Shown: in pieces, positions 29,372 to 39,830 of the stretch | How positions within the stretch are numbered: position 1 is the stretch's first letter | Layout: each line of letters starts with the position of its first letter | Assembly (NCBI RefSeq): GCF_014635325.1 | Contig: NZ_BMCT01000006.1 | Span: 309,998-373,997 of the forward strand | Source: Azorhizobium oxalatiphilum | GTDB taxonomy: Bacteria; Pseudomonadota; Alphaproteobacteria; Rhizobiales; Xanthobacteraceae | Length of the DNA stretch: 64,000 nt | Direction of reading: 5' to 3' | Notes under the pieces: generated by a model | Seen by the model: only the letters and a program-made list of their open reading frames with translations | Database searches by the model: none | Told to the model about the DNA's origin: nothing | Made by a program: the position numbers and the translations under genes

Positions 29372-29953
29372 ATGACCCCCTTTCTCTATGTCAGCCATCC
29401 TCAGGTTCAGGTGGACCCGGCGGTGCCGGTGCCGGACTGGGGCCTCTCGCCGCTTGGCCGCGCTCGGGCCGGGGCGTTGGCCGGAGAGCCATGGCTGATG
29501 GTCTATGGCCGCGTCATCTCCTCCACCGAGGAGAAAGCGAAGGAGACGGCCGGTATTCTCGCCACAGCTCTGGGCTTGCCCGTCGAGGTGCGGGACGACC
29601 TGCATGAGAATGATCGCTCGGCCACGGGCTATCTGCCCGAAGCCGAGTTCCAGCAGGTGGCCGACGCCTTCTTCGCCAACCCGCACACGAGTGTGCGCGG
29701 CTGGGAGCGGGCGCAGGATGCGCAGGACCGTATCGTGGCCGGCGTGATGCTGGCTCTGGCCGAGGCACCACGAACGCCCACGCTTTTCGTCGGCCATGGG
29801 GGCGTCGGCACGTTGCTGCTGTGCCATCTGGCAGGCTATGCCATCTCCCGTGTCCATGATCAGCCGCCCGTCGGGGGCGGCTGCTGGTTCCGCCAGACCG
29901 CCACCGAAACGCCGGATCGCTGGCGTCCCCTGGAAGAGGCCCCTTCACCGTGA
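29372..29953 (+). CDS. Histidine phosphatase-superfamily protein with degenerate RHG motif
   Basis: The 193-residue product follows the phosphoglycerate-mutase-like fold: SHPQV at the N-terminus where active enzymes have [38 protein letters not shown], and the second catalytic histidine in [11 protein letters not shown]. The nucleophile histidine is retained but the preceding arginine is serine, so activity may be reduced or altered. It overlaps the start of pyrF by four bases (GTGA), indicating translational coupling. Related proteins in alphaproteobacteria are unassigned. Confidence 0.82.
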   Translation: MTPFLYVSHPQVQVDPAVPVPDWGLSPLGRARAGALAGEPWLMVYGRVISSTEEKAKETAGILATALGLPVEVRDDLHENDRSATGYLPEAEFQQVADAFFANPHTSVRGWERAQDAQDRIVAGVMLALAEAPRTPTLFVGHGGVGTLLLCHLAGYAISRVHDQPPVGGGCWFRQTATETPDRWRPLEEAPSP

Positions 29954-30669
29954 CCGATACGCCCGCCGACATCCGCGACCGCCTGATCGTCGCCCTGGAC
30001 TTCCCGAACGTCGCCGCCGCCGAGGCTCTGGTCTGGCAGTTGGGCGATGCGGTGAGCTTCTACAAGATCGGCCTTGAGCTGACGGTGGGCGGCGGGCTCG
30101 ACCTCGCTGCGGACCTGATCGAGGCCGGCAAGAAGGTCTTCCTCGACCTCAAGATGCACGACATCGGCAACACGGTTGAGCGGGCCGTTGCCGCCGCTGC
30201 CGAGCGTGGCGTGTCCATCCTGACAGTTCACGCCTATCCGCAGACCATGGCCGCCGCCGCCCGTGGCGCTGCCGGCAGCAAGCTCGAAGTTCTGGGCGTC
30301 ACGGTTCTGACCTCCTATGACGCGGCCGATCTTGCTGCCGCCGGTTATTCCGGCACGGTGGAGGAGACCGTGCGCCGCCGCGCGATGCAGGCGCAGGAGG
30401 CCGGCATCGCGGGGGTGATCTGCGCGCCTACCGATGCCGCCATGGTACGCGCCGCCACCAGCCCGACGTTCCAGATCGTCACCCCTGGTGTGCGCCCGGC
30501 CGGCGCGGACGTAGGCGACCAGAAGCGCATCGCCACGCCCGCCGCGGCCATGGCTGCCGGTGCCAACCGCATCGTTGTGGGTCGGCCCATCACCGCTGCG
30601 GCTGCGCCAGCCGAGGCGGCTGCGGCTATTCTTGCCGAACTGACGCAGGCGGTGGGTGAAACGGCCTGA
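29950..30669 (+). CDS. pyrF: Orotidine 5'-phosphate decarboxylase
   Basis: Final step of de novo UMP synthesis. The 239-residue TIM-barrel enzyme has [20 protein letters not shown], the catalytic Lys-Asp network in [18 protein letters not shown], and C-terminal phosphate-binding [10 protein letters not shown] and [12 protein letters not shown] at 29950 overlaps the stop of the phosphatase-like gene. Length and motifs are typical of the bacterial group. Confidence 0.97.
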   Translation: MTDTPADIRDRLIVALDFPNVAAAEALVWQLGDAVSFYKIGLELTVGGGLDLAADLIEAGKKVFLDLKMHDIGNTVERAVAAAAERGVSILTVHAYPQTMAAAARGAAGSKLEVLGVTVLTSYDAADLAAAGYSGTVEETVRRRAMQAQEAGIAGVICAPTDAAMVRAATSPTFQIVTPGVRPAGADVGDQKRIATPAAAMAAGANRIVVGRPITAAAAPAEAAAAILAELTQAVGETA

Positions 30670-30701
30670 AGCCGGACGAACAATAACGGGGAGGGAACGC
30701 C

Positions 30702-31346
30702 ATGGCCGATGGGACAACGCCGAAGGGCTATTGGGTAGCCGCCGTCGACGTGACGGATGCCGATGCCTATACGCCCTACACCAAGGCCAACGGGCCGCCC
30801 ATCGCCGCCCATGGCGGGCGCTTTATCGTGCGCGGCGCCGCGCCGACCGTGATGGAGGGGCGGGGCCGCTCCCGCAATGTGGTGGTGGAATTCCCGAGCT
30901 ATGACGTGGCGCTCGCCGCCTATGGCGATCCCGGCTACCAGACCGCCATCGGCATGCGCCGGCCCTATTCCACTGCCGATCTGATCGTGCTGGAAGGCGT
31001 GCCGGCCGTGCCGGCCGTGGCGCCGCCGCCGGAGGCGGGCAAGGTGCCGGGCTATTGGATCGTCCGCGTCTCGGTGCGGGATGCCGAACGCTACAAGACC
31101 TATGCCGCCAAGGCGAGCGAGGCCCTGTCGGCATTCGGCGGCACCCCGTTGGCACGGGGCGGCCGCATCGAGATCGTCGAGGGTACGGCACGCGGCCGCA
31201 ACGTGGTGGTGCGCTTTCCCGATGTGGAGACGGCGCTCGCATGCTATCGCTCACCGCTCTACCGGCAGGCGGTGGCCATCCGTCAGGAAATATCGGAAGC
31301 CGATTTTCTCATCATTCCCGGTTATGACGGGCCGCAGCCGGGCTGA
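30702..31346 (+). CDS. Tandem DUF1330 protein
   Basis: The 214-residue product consists of two DUF1330 repeats joined by a Pro/Ala linker (residues about 102-118). Repeat 1 reads GYWVAAVDVTDADAYTPYTK through GRSRNVVVEFPSYDVALAAY; repeat 2 reads GYWIVRVSVRDAERYKTYAA through GRNVVVRFPDVETALACY. DUF1330 is a dimeric alpha-beta (ferredoxin-like) domain related to antibiotic-biosynthesis monooxygenases and EthD; no activity is established. Fusion of two copies probably mimics the usual homodimer in one chain. The Shine-Dalgarno GAGGGA is 5 bases before the ATG. Confidence 0.85.
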   Translation: MADGTTPKGYWVAAVDVTDADAYTPYTKANGPPIAAHGGRFIVRGAAPTVMEGRGRSRNVVVEFPSYDVALAAYGDPGYQTAIGMRRPYSTADLIVLEGVPAVPAVAPPPEAGKVPGYWIVRVSVRDAERYKTYAAKASEALSAFGGTPLARGGRIEIVEGTARGRNVVVRFPDVETALACYRSPLYRQAVAIRQEISEADFLIIPGYDGPQPG

Positions 31347-31399
31347 GGCCCGCAGGCGATCCCACGCGCCGGGGGCGCGCGTTCTGAAGGAGTTTGCAA

Positions 31400-32212
31400 G
31401 TGTCCGATCTGCGGGTGGTGATCAACGGGGCCGGCGGCCGCATGGGCCAGGAACTGCTCCGTGCGGTACTGAAGGGCGACGGGCTCGCCCTCGCCGGCGC
31501 GCTGGAGCATGCCAGCAGCAGCCATCTGGGTGAGGATGCGGGCGTGCTGGCCGGCGTGAAGGCCGTGGGCATCGCGGTGGAGAGCGACGCGGCCACCCAC
31601 CTCAACGGCACCGATGTGGTGGTGGACTTCTCTACGCCGGGCGCCTCCGTGCGGCTGGCGGAGCGGCTGGGCGAGACCGGCACGGCCATGGTCATCGGCA
31701 CCACCGGCTTCTCGGTAGCGGAGAATGCCGCCATCGAGGCCGCCGCCCGGCGCACCGCTATCGTTAAGTCCGGCAACATGAGCCTCGGCGTCAATGTGCT
31801 GGCGGCCCTCACCCGTCGGGCGTCTGCCGCTCTCGGCATCGAATTCGACATCGAGATCATGGAAATGCACCACGCCCGCAAGGTGGACGCGCCCTCGGGC
31901 ACGGCCCTGCTGCTGGGCGAGGCGGCGGCGGAAGGTCGCGGCATCCATCTGCCGGACTGGACCGCCAAGGCGCGCGACGGCGTGACCGGCGCCCGCCGGC
32001 CGGGCGACATCGGCTTTGCCAGCCTGCGCGGCGGCTCTGTCGTGGGCGAGCATGCGGTGATCTTCGCCGGCCCCTCCGAGCGTATCGAGCTGGTGCACAA
32101 GGCCGAGGATCGTCGCATCTTCGTCAATGGCGCGCTCGCTGCCGCCCGCTGGGCGGTGGGTAAGGAGCCGGGCCTCTATTCCATGGCCGACGTGCTCGGT
32201 ATCGCGGACTGA
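31400..32212 (+). CDS. dapB: 4-hydroxy-tetrahydrodipicolinate reductase
   Basis: NAD(P)H-dependent step of the diaminopimelate/lysine pathway, feeding peptidoglycan synthesis. The 270-residue enzyme has the Rossmann motif VVINGAGGRMGQELLRAV, VVVDFSTPGASVRLAE, GTTGFS, the catalytic segment EMHHARKVDAPSGTALLLGE and the C-terminal HKAEDRRIFVNGALAAARW. GTG at 31400 is preferred over TTG at 31394 because AAGGAG ends 7 bases before it and the family starts MSDLRVVINGAGG. Confidence 0.97.
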   Translation: MSDLRVVINGAGGRMGQELLRAVLKGDGLALAGALEHASSSHLGEDAGVLAGVKAVGIAVESDAATHLNGTDVVVDFSTPGASVRLAERLGETGTAMVIGTTGFSVAENAAIEAAARRTAIVKSGNMSLGVNVLAALTRRASAALGIEFDIEIMEMHHARKVDAPSGTALLLGEAAAEGRGIHLPDWTAKARDGVTGARRPGDIGFASLRGGSVVGEHAVIFAGPSERIELVHKAEDRRIFVNGALAAARWAVGKEPGLYSMADVLGIAD

Positions 32213-32333
32213 AGTCAAGCTTACGTCATCTTTGAGTTTTGGCCGGCGCTCGGATAAGGGTTGCCGGCTTCCTATCCCACGGCTCCGCGCCCCGAGGGCG
32301 CGGCGCTCTTAGCGTCACGCAAGGATCACGCCC

Positions 32334-32954
32334 ATGGATCGGCTTCTCGTCCTCGTCCGCCACGGACAGAGCGAGTGGAATCTCAAGAACCTCTTCACCG
32401 GCTGGCGCGATCCGGACCTGACCGAGCAGGGCGTCACCGAGGCCCGCCGGGCCGGTGCGCTGCTGGCCGGCGAGGGCATTTCCTTCGATCTCGCCTATAC
32501 CTCGGCCCTTGGCCGCGCCCAGCGTACCTGCAAGCTGGTGCTGGAAGAGATGGGCCTGTCCGGCCTCAAGACCATTGAAGATCAGGCGCTGAACGAGCGC
32601 GATTATGGCGACCTGTCCGGCCTCAACAAGGACGATGCCCGCGCCAAGTTCGGCGAGGAGCAGGTGCATGTGTGGCGCCGTTCCTATGACGTGCCCCCTC
32701 CGGGCGGTGAGAGCCTGCGCGACACGGTGGCGCGGGTGCTGCCCTACTTCGTGCAGGAGATCCTGCCGAGCGTGCTGCGCGGCGAGAAGACGCTGGTGGC
32801 CGCCCACGGCAACTCGCTCCGTGCGCTGGTGATGGTGCTGGAGAAGCTGAGCCCGGCCGGCATCATGAAGCGCGAGCTCGCCACCGGCGCACCCATCGTC
32901 TACCGCCTTGGCCCCGATGCGACGGTGATCGAGAAGCGCGACCTGATCGTCTGA
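32334..32954 (+). CDS. gpmA: 2,3-bisphosphoglycerate-dependent phosphoglycerate mutase
   Basis: Interconverts 3- and 2-phosphoglycerate. The 206-residue product has the intact catalytic [16 protein letters not shown] at the N-terminus, [11 protein letters not shown], the [15 protein letters not shown] loop, [11 protein letters not shown] and the second histidine in [13 protein letters not shown]. It is about 40 residues shorter than the E. coli enzyme, as is usual in alphaproteobacteria. AAGGA lies 8 bases upstream of the ATG. It ends at a strong bidirectional terminator. Confidence 0.96.
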   Translation: MDRLLVLVRHGQSEWNLKNLFTGWRDPDLTEQGVTEARRAGALLAGEGISFDLAYTSALGRAQRTCKLVLEEMGLSGLKTIEDQALNERDYGDLSGLNKDDARAKFGEEQVHVWRRSYDVPPPGGESLRDTVARVLPYFVQEILPSVLRGEKTLVAAHGNSLRALVMVLEKLSPAGIMKRELATGAPIVYRLGPDATVIEKRDLIV

Positions 32955-32975
32955 AGGTGCCCGGTCTGAAATGAG

Positions 32976-33008
32976 AAAAGGCGCGTCCCGCGAGGGGCGC
33001 GCCTTTTT
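32976..33008. terminator. Bidirectional terminator between gpmA and the SGNH operon
   Basis: GGCGCGtCCC and GGGGCGCGCC form the stem around GCGA, flanked by AAAA and TTTTT, so both strands present a U-tract. It lies between two convergent genes. Confidence 0.9.
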
Positions 33009-33027
33009 GTTTGTCCGGAAGCGTGGC

Positions 33028-33828
33028 TCAGCGACCGGCGGGCACCTGCGTGCTGGCGGCAACCGCCGGCTGGCTGTTGGCCGGCCGCAGGCCCATGGCC
33101 ATGCTGTAGCCCAGCGAGCGGGCGAGGCAGTCATAGGCGAAATCGTTGCCATGCAGGCCGTCGATGGCGCTCATCTGCGGGAAGCTGATCTTGTCCCGCT
33201 CATGCCACAGCTCCATCATGGCGAAGCGCTTGAACACCGGCACGTTCTGGTCCCGGCCCACGTCGGCGATCAGCTTGACCATGGGCCGCGCGTCGGGATC
33301 GACGATCACCCACGGCGCATATTGCGGGTCCATCAGCACCACTTCGGCGCCATAGCCACGCAGTTCCGTGATGCCGGCCTTGAGCGTCTCGGCCATGTTG
33401 CCGACGCCGAACTGCCGCAGCAGCGCATTGGTGCCCACCTGCCACAGCACCACATCCGGCTGCACGGTAGCCACGTCGCGGGCCATGCGGCGGATGTTTT
33501 CCTGCGCATCCTCTGCATTCACACCCTTGTTGACCACAGTGATGGTGGCGCCGGGGAAGCGGGCATTCAGTTCCGCCTGCAGGCGCGCCGGATAGGTGGT
33601 GGAGGACGATGAGGCGCCGACACCGGCCGTGGAGGAAGAGCCAAGCGTCACGATGGTGAGCTGCTTGGTCTTGGCCAGCTTGTCCGCCGCCTTCGGCAGG
33701 CGCACTGCCGGCTGGCTGGTCACGGTCGAGCACACCGGGCCTTGCTGGGCGAAGGCCCCGGTGGGCAGAAGAAGCGGAAGCGCGAGGAGACCGATACGGT
33801 ACAGGGGAGAGAGACGCAGGCGGGTCAT
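33028..33828 (-). CDS. Periplasmic SGNH/GDSL-type hydrolase, last gene of the opgC operon
   Basis: The 266-residue protein has a signal peptide (cleavage near AFAQQG, residue 28) and a GDSL-like fold: block I IVTLGSSSTAGVGASSS with a serine near residue 65, WQVGTNALL for block III, and the C-terminal Asp-His pair in AIDGLHGNDFAY. It is probably an esterase or acyltransferase acting on an envelope glycan. Its ATG overlaps the stop of the preceding SGNH gene by four bases, so the two are translationally coupled. The tandem paralogue and opgC upstream suggest a shared pathway. Confidence 0.88.
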   Translation of the reverse strand: MTRLRLSPLYRIGLLALPLLLPTGAFAQQGPVCSTVTSQPAVRLPKAADKLAKTKQLTIVTLGSSSTAGVGASSSSTTYPARLQAELNARFPGATITVVNKGVNAEDAQENIRRMARDVATVQPDVVLWQVGTNALLRQFGVGNMAETLKAGITELRGYGAEVVLMDPQYAPWVIVDPDARPMVKLIADVGRDQNVPVFKRFAMMELWHERDKISFPQMSAIDGLHGNDFAYDCLARSLGYSMAMGLRPANSQPAVAASTQVPAGR

Positions 33829-34661
33829 TGGGTCTCCGGCGCGGCGATGCCATTGGCGATATAGCGCGCGAGCAATTCGCCCACGCAGTGGTGAACATCC
33901 TCGAAGATGCTGGCGCCGGGCTGGAGTTCAGACAGGTCGAAAATCCCGTCCTCAACCCAGTACCGCATGATATCATAACGGTTGAACAGCCCCGCGCCTT
34001 CGGTCTTTACGGTCCAGCGCATGTATTGGACGTACGGCGCCGGATCGAACATGAAGTCCGTGCGCGGACTGTATTGCATGCTCATGATGATCGGGTCCGC
34101 CTGCCGTGCGCGGATTTCCGCAATGCCACGGCTAAGCTTGTCTTCGAACAGATTCATGTCCGTGCCGGACAGCACGTCTGTGGAACCGAGCTGCCAGATG
34201 ACGAGGTCATAGGGCTTGGCCGCAAGCGCCCCGCGCAGCCCCTTCAGGCTCTCGGAAATGCCGGCGCGTTGTTCGATCTGGTTGGCCACCGTCACGTCCA
34301 CGCCGGGATAGCGTCCCTTGAGTGCGGGGGTGAGGGCGGCCGGATAGCGCTTGGTCTCCACCGCATCCGAGATGGCCGGCGTGCGGACGCTGGAGAACAC
34401 CAGCACCCGCAGGCGCTTGCTGTTTCGCACCGCCTCGGCCGAACGCCGGAGCGGGTTCTTGGGATTGAGATAGCGGTCGGGTGCCGTGCAGTCCGGTGCG
34501 CTGCGCCGCTGGACGGGAGGTGCGGGAACGGCGCCTGGCGCCGTGGAGCCTGGACCGGCCGATGGACTGACAGCGGGACTTGCAGATTGCGCACCGGCGA
34601 TCCCCGGCATGAGGCATGCCGTGGCGAGTGCGAACAGCAATGGCCGGACCCTGCGGATCAT
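33825..34661 (-). CDS. Periplasmic SGNH hydrolase-like protein in the opgC operon
   Basis: The 278-residue product has a signal peptide (MIRRVRPLLFALATACLMPG with cleavage near GAQ), a Ser/Pro/Ala linker, then a divergent SGNH fold: RVLVFSSVRTPAISDA in place of GDS, IWQLGSTDVLSGTD for block III and EDVHHCVGELLA for the Asp-His pair. It is homologous to the next gene but more diverged. ATG 34661 is chosen because it starts the signal peptide and lies 4 bases past the opgC stop; an in-frame ATG at 34709 would overlap opgC. It likely works with OpgC on acylated glycans. Confidence 0.8.
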   Translation of the reverse strand: MIRRVRPLLFALATACLMPGIAGAQSASPAVSPSAGPGSTAPGAVPAPPVQRRSAPDCTAPDRYLNPKNPLRRSAEAVRNSKRLRVLVFSSVRTPAISDAVETKRYPAALTPALKGRYPGVDVTVANQIEQRAGISESLKGLRGALAAKPYDLVIWQLGSTDVLSGTDMNLFEDKLSRGIAEIRARQADPIIMSMQYSPRTDFMFDPAPYVQYMRWTVKTEGAGLFNRYDIMRYWVEDGIFDLSELQPGASIFEDVHHCVGELLARYIANGIAAPETQ

Positions 34662-34665
34662 GCCT

Positions 34666-35877
34666 TCACGTGCCCCCTGCGGCGCGATCCGGACCGCGCC
34701 GCTTTTCATTCTCCTGATACCACGACATAAGCGCGGCAAATGCAACCATAGCAATGATTCCGGCGACGCTGACCAGTACATGGGTCAAAAGCCGGCCGGA
34801 AATCTCTGCCAGAACGATCTGTGCGCCGAACGAAAGGAAGACGCCGAGACAGAAGATCTCGAGCGAATGCTGTCCGCAGAGGATCAGCGGCTTGGCCAGT
34901 TTCGAGCGCAGGAAACTCCAGTCCATGGGCACGAAATGCGCCACCACCAAGGCGAGAGCCAGAAAATGCGCGAAGCGCAGTAAGGCGAGGTCGGTCTTGG
35001 AGATGGGATAGATGATCTCCGCAACCGAGTCGGGCACGAGCCCTTCCAGCGCCGGCACGCTCCAGCTCAGTACCACGAACAGCGAGGCTGTGAGGAAGGC
35101 GCAGGCCGCCACCACGGCCGCCCGCGAGCGCACGATGGGCTCCAGATGTTCCAGCCCGCCCATGGCGCACCATGCGCCGAACACGAACAGCAACTGCCAT
35201 GCCAGCGGATTGAACACCCACATATGCTCCGCCGGCCAGCCGGCGAAGTTCCAGCCCATGAGGCGGGCCATGGTGTAGAGCGCGGCAGAGAGGACGAGCG
35301 TCAGGTTCGGCCGCCGCGTCAGGCCCCACAGCACCAGCGGGAAGGCGGCCATCAGCACGATATAGAGCGGCAGGATGTCGGTATTGGCCGGCTTGAAGCG
35401 CAGCAGCAGCGCCTGGATGAGCGTCACGTCCGGCTCATCCAGGAAGCGCAGCACGTTCATTTCTTCCGCATAGAGCGGGTTTTTCAGCCGCTGCGCCACA
35501 TAGGCGATCTGCGCCAGATAGACCACGAACAGGAAGATGAAGGCCACGTAGAGGGTCCATGCCCGCTTCAGCACGCGGGCCGAGGCGATGATCACCCCGC
35601 GCTCGCGCATCACCCGGCCATAGACCAGCGCGGCCGTATAGCCGGAGATGAAGACGAAGATCTCCGCCGCATCGCTGAAGCCGAAATTGCGCAGGGTGGC
35701 CAGATTCAGCACGTTGCCGGGCACGTGGTCGAGATAGATCAGCCAGAGCGCCAGCCCACGGAAGAAGTCGAGCCGCAGATCACGCGGGGCCGGTGCGGTG
35801 CGCGGCCGGATGGGCAGGCGGACCACCGTGCCGGTGCGGCCGCCGTCGCCGCCGCGTGCGCGTCGAGCTTCCGCCAC
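34666..35877 (-). CDS. opgC: OpgC-family membrane acyltransferase
   Basis: The 403-residue polytopic protein has about ten membrane helices and the OpgC_C signature: N-terminal RDLRLDFFRGLALWLIYLDHVPGN, then FGFSDAAEIFVFISGYTAALVYG, and C-terminal GQHSLEIFCLGVFLSFGAQI. OpgC proteins transfer succinyl groups to periplasmic glucans in gammaproteobacteria; in alphaproteobacteria related acyltransferases have other glycan substrates. The start is GTG. Three bases separate it from the hdeD stop upstream and four from the SGNH gene downstream, so it is the centre of a four-gene operon. The acyl group and glycan are not known. Confidence 0.9.
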   Translation of the reverse strand: MAEARRARGGDGGRTGTVVRLPIRPRTAPAPRDLRLDFFRGLALWLIYLDHVPGNVLNLATLRNFGFSDAAEIFVFISGYTAALVYGRVMRERGVIIASARVLKRAWTLYVAFIFLFVVYLAQIAYVAQRLKNPLYAEEMNVLRFLDEPDVTLIQALLLRFKPANTDILPLYIVLMAAFPLVLWGLTRRPNLTLVLSAALYTMARLMGWNFAGWPAEHMWVFNPLAWQLLFVFGAWCAMGGLEHLEPIVRSRAAVVAACAFLTASLFVVLSWSVPALEGLVPDSVAEIIYPISKTDLALLRFAHFLALALVVAHFVPMDWSFLRSKLAKPLILCGQHSLEIFCLGVFLSFGAQIVLAEISGRLLTHVLVSVAGIIAMVAFAALMSWYQENEKRRGPDRAAGGT

Positions 35878-35880
35878 GGC

Positions 35881-36453
35881 TCAGCCCTTTGCGCCGCGCA
35901 GGGCGAGGCCGAACAGCAGCGTGGCGATGCCGTTGACCACCAGATCCACCCCCAAGAGCAGGCCGAGGATCGTCAGCCCGTTCACCGGCCAACCGGCGAT
36001 GATGACAGCGCCGAGCAGCAGCGTCGTGGCGCCGGAGAAGACGATCCAGCCCCAGCCGGCCTCCCCGCGGGCGCCGAATCCTGCGGCGATGCGAAATACG
36101 CCGTTGATGACGCAGGCCACCCCGATCATGAGCGTGATGATGCCGGCGGCGAGCAGCGGCTGGGCCATGACGAGGCCGCCGGCCACCACATAGAGCAGGC
36201 CGCAGAGCAGCCACACGGTGAAGCGGCCCCAGTCCCGCACCCGGAAGGCGTGGATCACCTGCACCACGCCGCCGACGAGAATCATGGCGCCCACATAGAG
36301 CGCGGTGGCGAAGGTGGAGGCCACCAGATGGCCGAGGGCGACGAGGCCGAGCAGGATGAAGACGAGACCAAGGGCCACGAACCAGCCCCAGGCCGCCCGC
36401 ATGGCGGTGAGGGTGGTGGTGAGGCCGGAGGGGACGGGTGCAATGCTGGACAT
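35881..36453 (-). CDS. HdeD-family acid-resistance membrane protein
   Basis: The 190-residue protein has six membrane helices and two internally similar halves (LGLVFILLGLVALGHLV and ITLMIGVACVINGVFRIAAG), the layout of the HdeD/DUF308 family, which helps acid tolerance at high cell density in E. coli. The ATG at 36453 has GGGGGAGGT 6 bases upstream. It is the first gene of the hdeD-opgC-SGNH-SGNH operon. The link between an HdeD protein and glycan acylation is an inference from gene order. Confidence 0.87.
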   Translation of the reverse strand: MSSIAPVPSGLTTTLTAMRAAWGWFVALGLVFILLGLVALGHLVASTFATALYVGAMILVGGVVQVIHAFRVRDWGRFTVWLLCGLLYVVAGGLVMAQPLLAAGIITLMIGVACVINGVFRIAAGFGARGEAGWGWIVFSGATTLLLGAVIIAGWPVNGLTILGLLLGVDLVVNGIATLLFGLALRGAKG

Positions 36454-36613
36454 GGACGAACCTCCCCCTTCAATACTTTCCGCCATCATAGGCGACGTTC
36501 CGGCCCGATGCTAAGAGACGATGCCGTGAAACAACGCCGGGAACGCGGCCGCGATCCAGCTTCTTTAGCGTACGCACGATCTCCCTTTCGCCTGCGTGAA
36601 CGAGCCGCCTGCC

Positions 36614-37285
36614 ATGTCCACCAACCGCCCGCCCGCGCCGCTCTCCTTCTGGCACCGCATGCTGCGGCTGCATCTGCGCCTGCTGCTGGCGACGCTCGCG
36701 GCGCTGGTCGTCTATCTGGTGACGCCGACGCTGTCCTCCCCCGGCCGTTTCCTCGTGGCATGGGATGTGGGCACGGCATTGTGGCTGGTGCTGGTCCTGA
36801 TGCTGGTGGCCGGCGGCACGGCGGAGCGGGTGAAGCAGAGGGCCGCGGAGGAGGATGAGGGCGCAGTGGCGATCCTGATCATCACTTTGCTCGCCAGCCT
36901 TTTGAGTCTGGTGGCGGTGATTCAGGAGGCGGGCAGCGTGAAGGGGGGCAATGGCCCCGGCGCGTTGCAGATCGCTCTGGCGGTGGGGACGCTGGCCCTG
37001 TCCTGGGCCTTCATCCACGGCTCGTTCGCCATGCATTACGCCCGCGAATATTACCGGCGGGGCGCCGATGCCAAGCCCATGCTGGCCTTTCCCGGCGCGG
37101 CGAGCCCGGACTTCTGGGACTTCTTCTATTTCTCCTTCACCATCGGCACTGCCTCCCAGACCGCCGACGTGAGCATCAATTCCCAGCGCCTGCGCCGGCT
37201 CGTGCTGGGGCACCAGATCGTCGCCTATGTATTCAACACCGCCGTGCTGGCGCTGGGGGTGAATGTGGCGGCGGGGCTGGTGTGA
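36614..37285 (+). CDS. DUF1345 membrane protein
   Basis: The 223-residue protein has about five membrane helices and DUF1345 hallmarks: LSWAFIHGSFAMHYAREYY and the final ion-channel-like segment FWDFFYFSFTIGTASQTADV. That last piece resembles the pore-helix and selectivity loop of two-helix potassium channels, as noted for this family. ATG 36614 or GTG 36596 are both possible; I prefer 36614. It is divergent from hdeD with a 160-base gap. Function not established. Confidence 0.82.
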   Translation: MSTNRPPAPLSFWHRMLRLHLRLLLATLAALVVYLVTPTLSSPGRFLVAWDVGTALWLVLVLMLVAGGTAERVKQRAAEEDEGAVAILIITLLASLLSLVAVIQEAGSVKGGNGPGALQIALAVGTLALSWAFIHGSFAMHYAREYYRRGADAKPMLAFPGAASPDFWDFFYFSFTIGTASQTADVSINSQRLRRLVLGHQIVAYVFNTAVLALGVNVAAGLV

Positions 37286-37314
37286 TGGGGGATGGGTATC
37301 GGCTTCCCCATTGA

Positions 37315-39804
<2,490 letters not shown>

Positions 39805-39830
39805 GGACGGGCCGCGCGGCGAACACCGGA

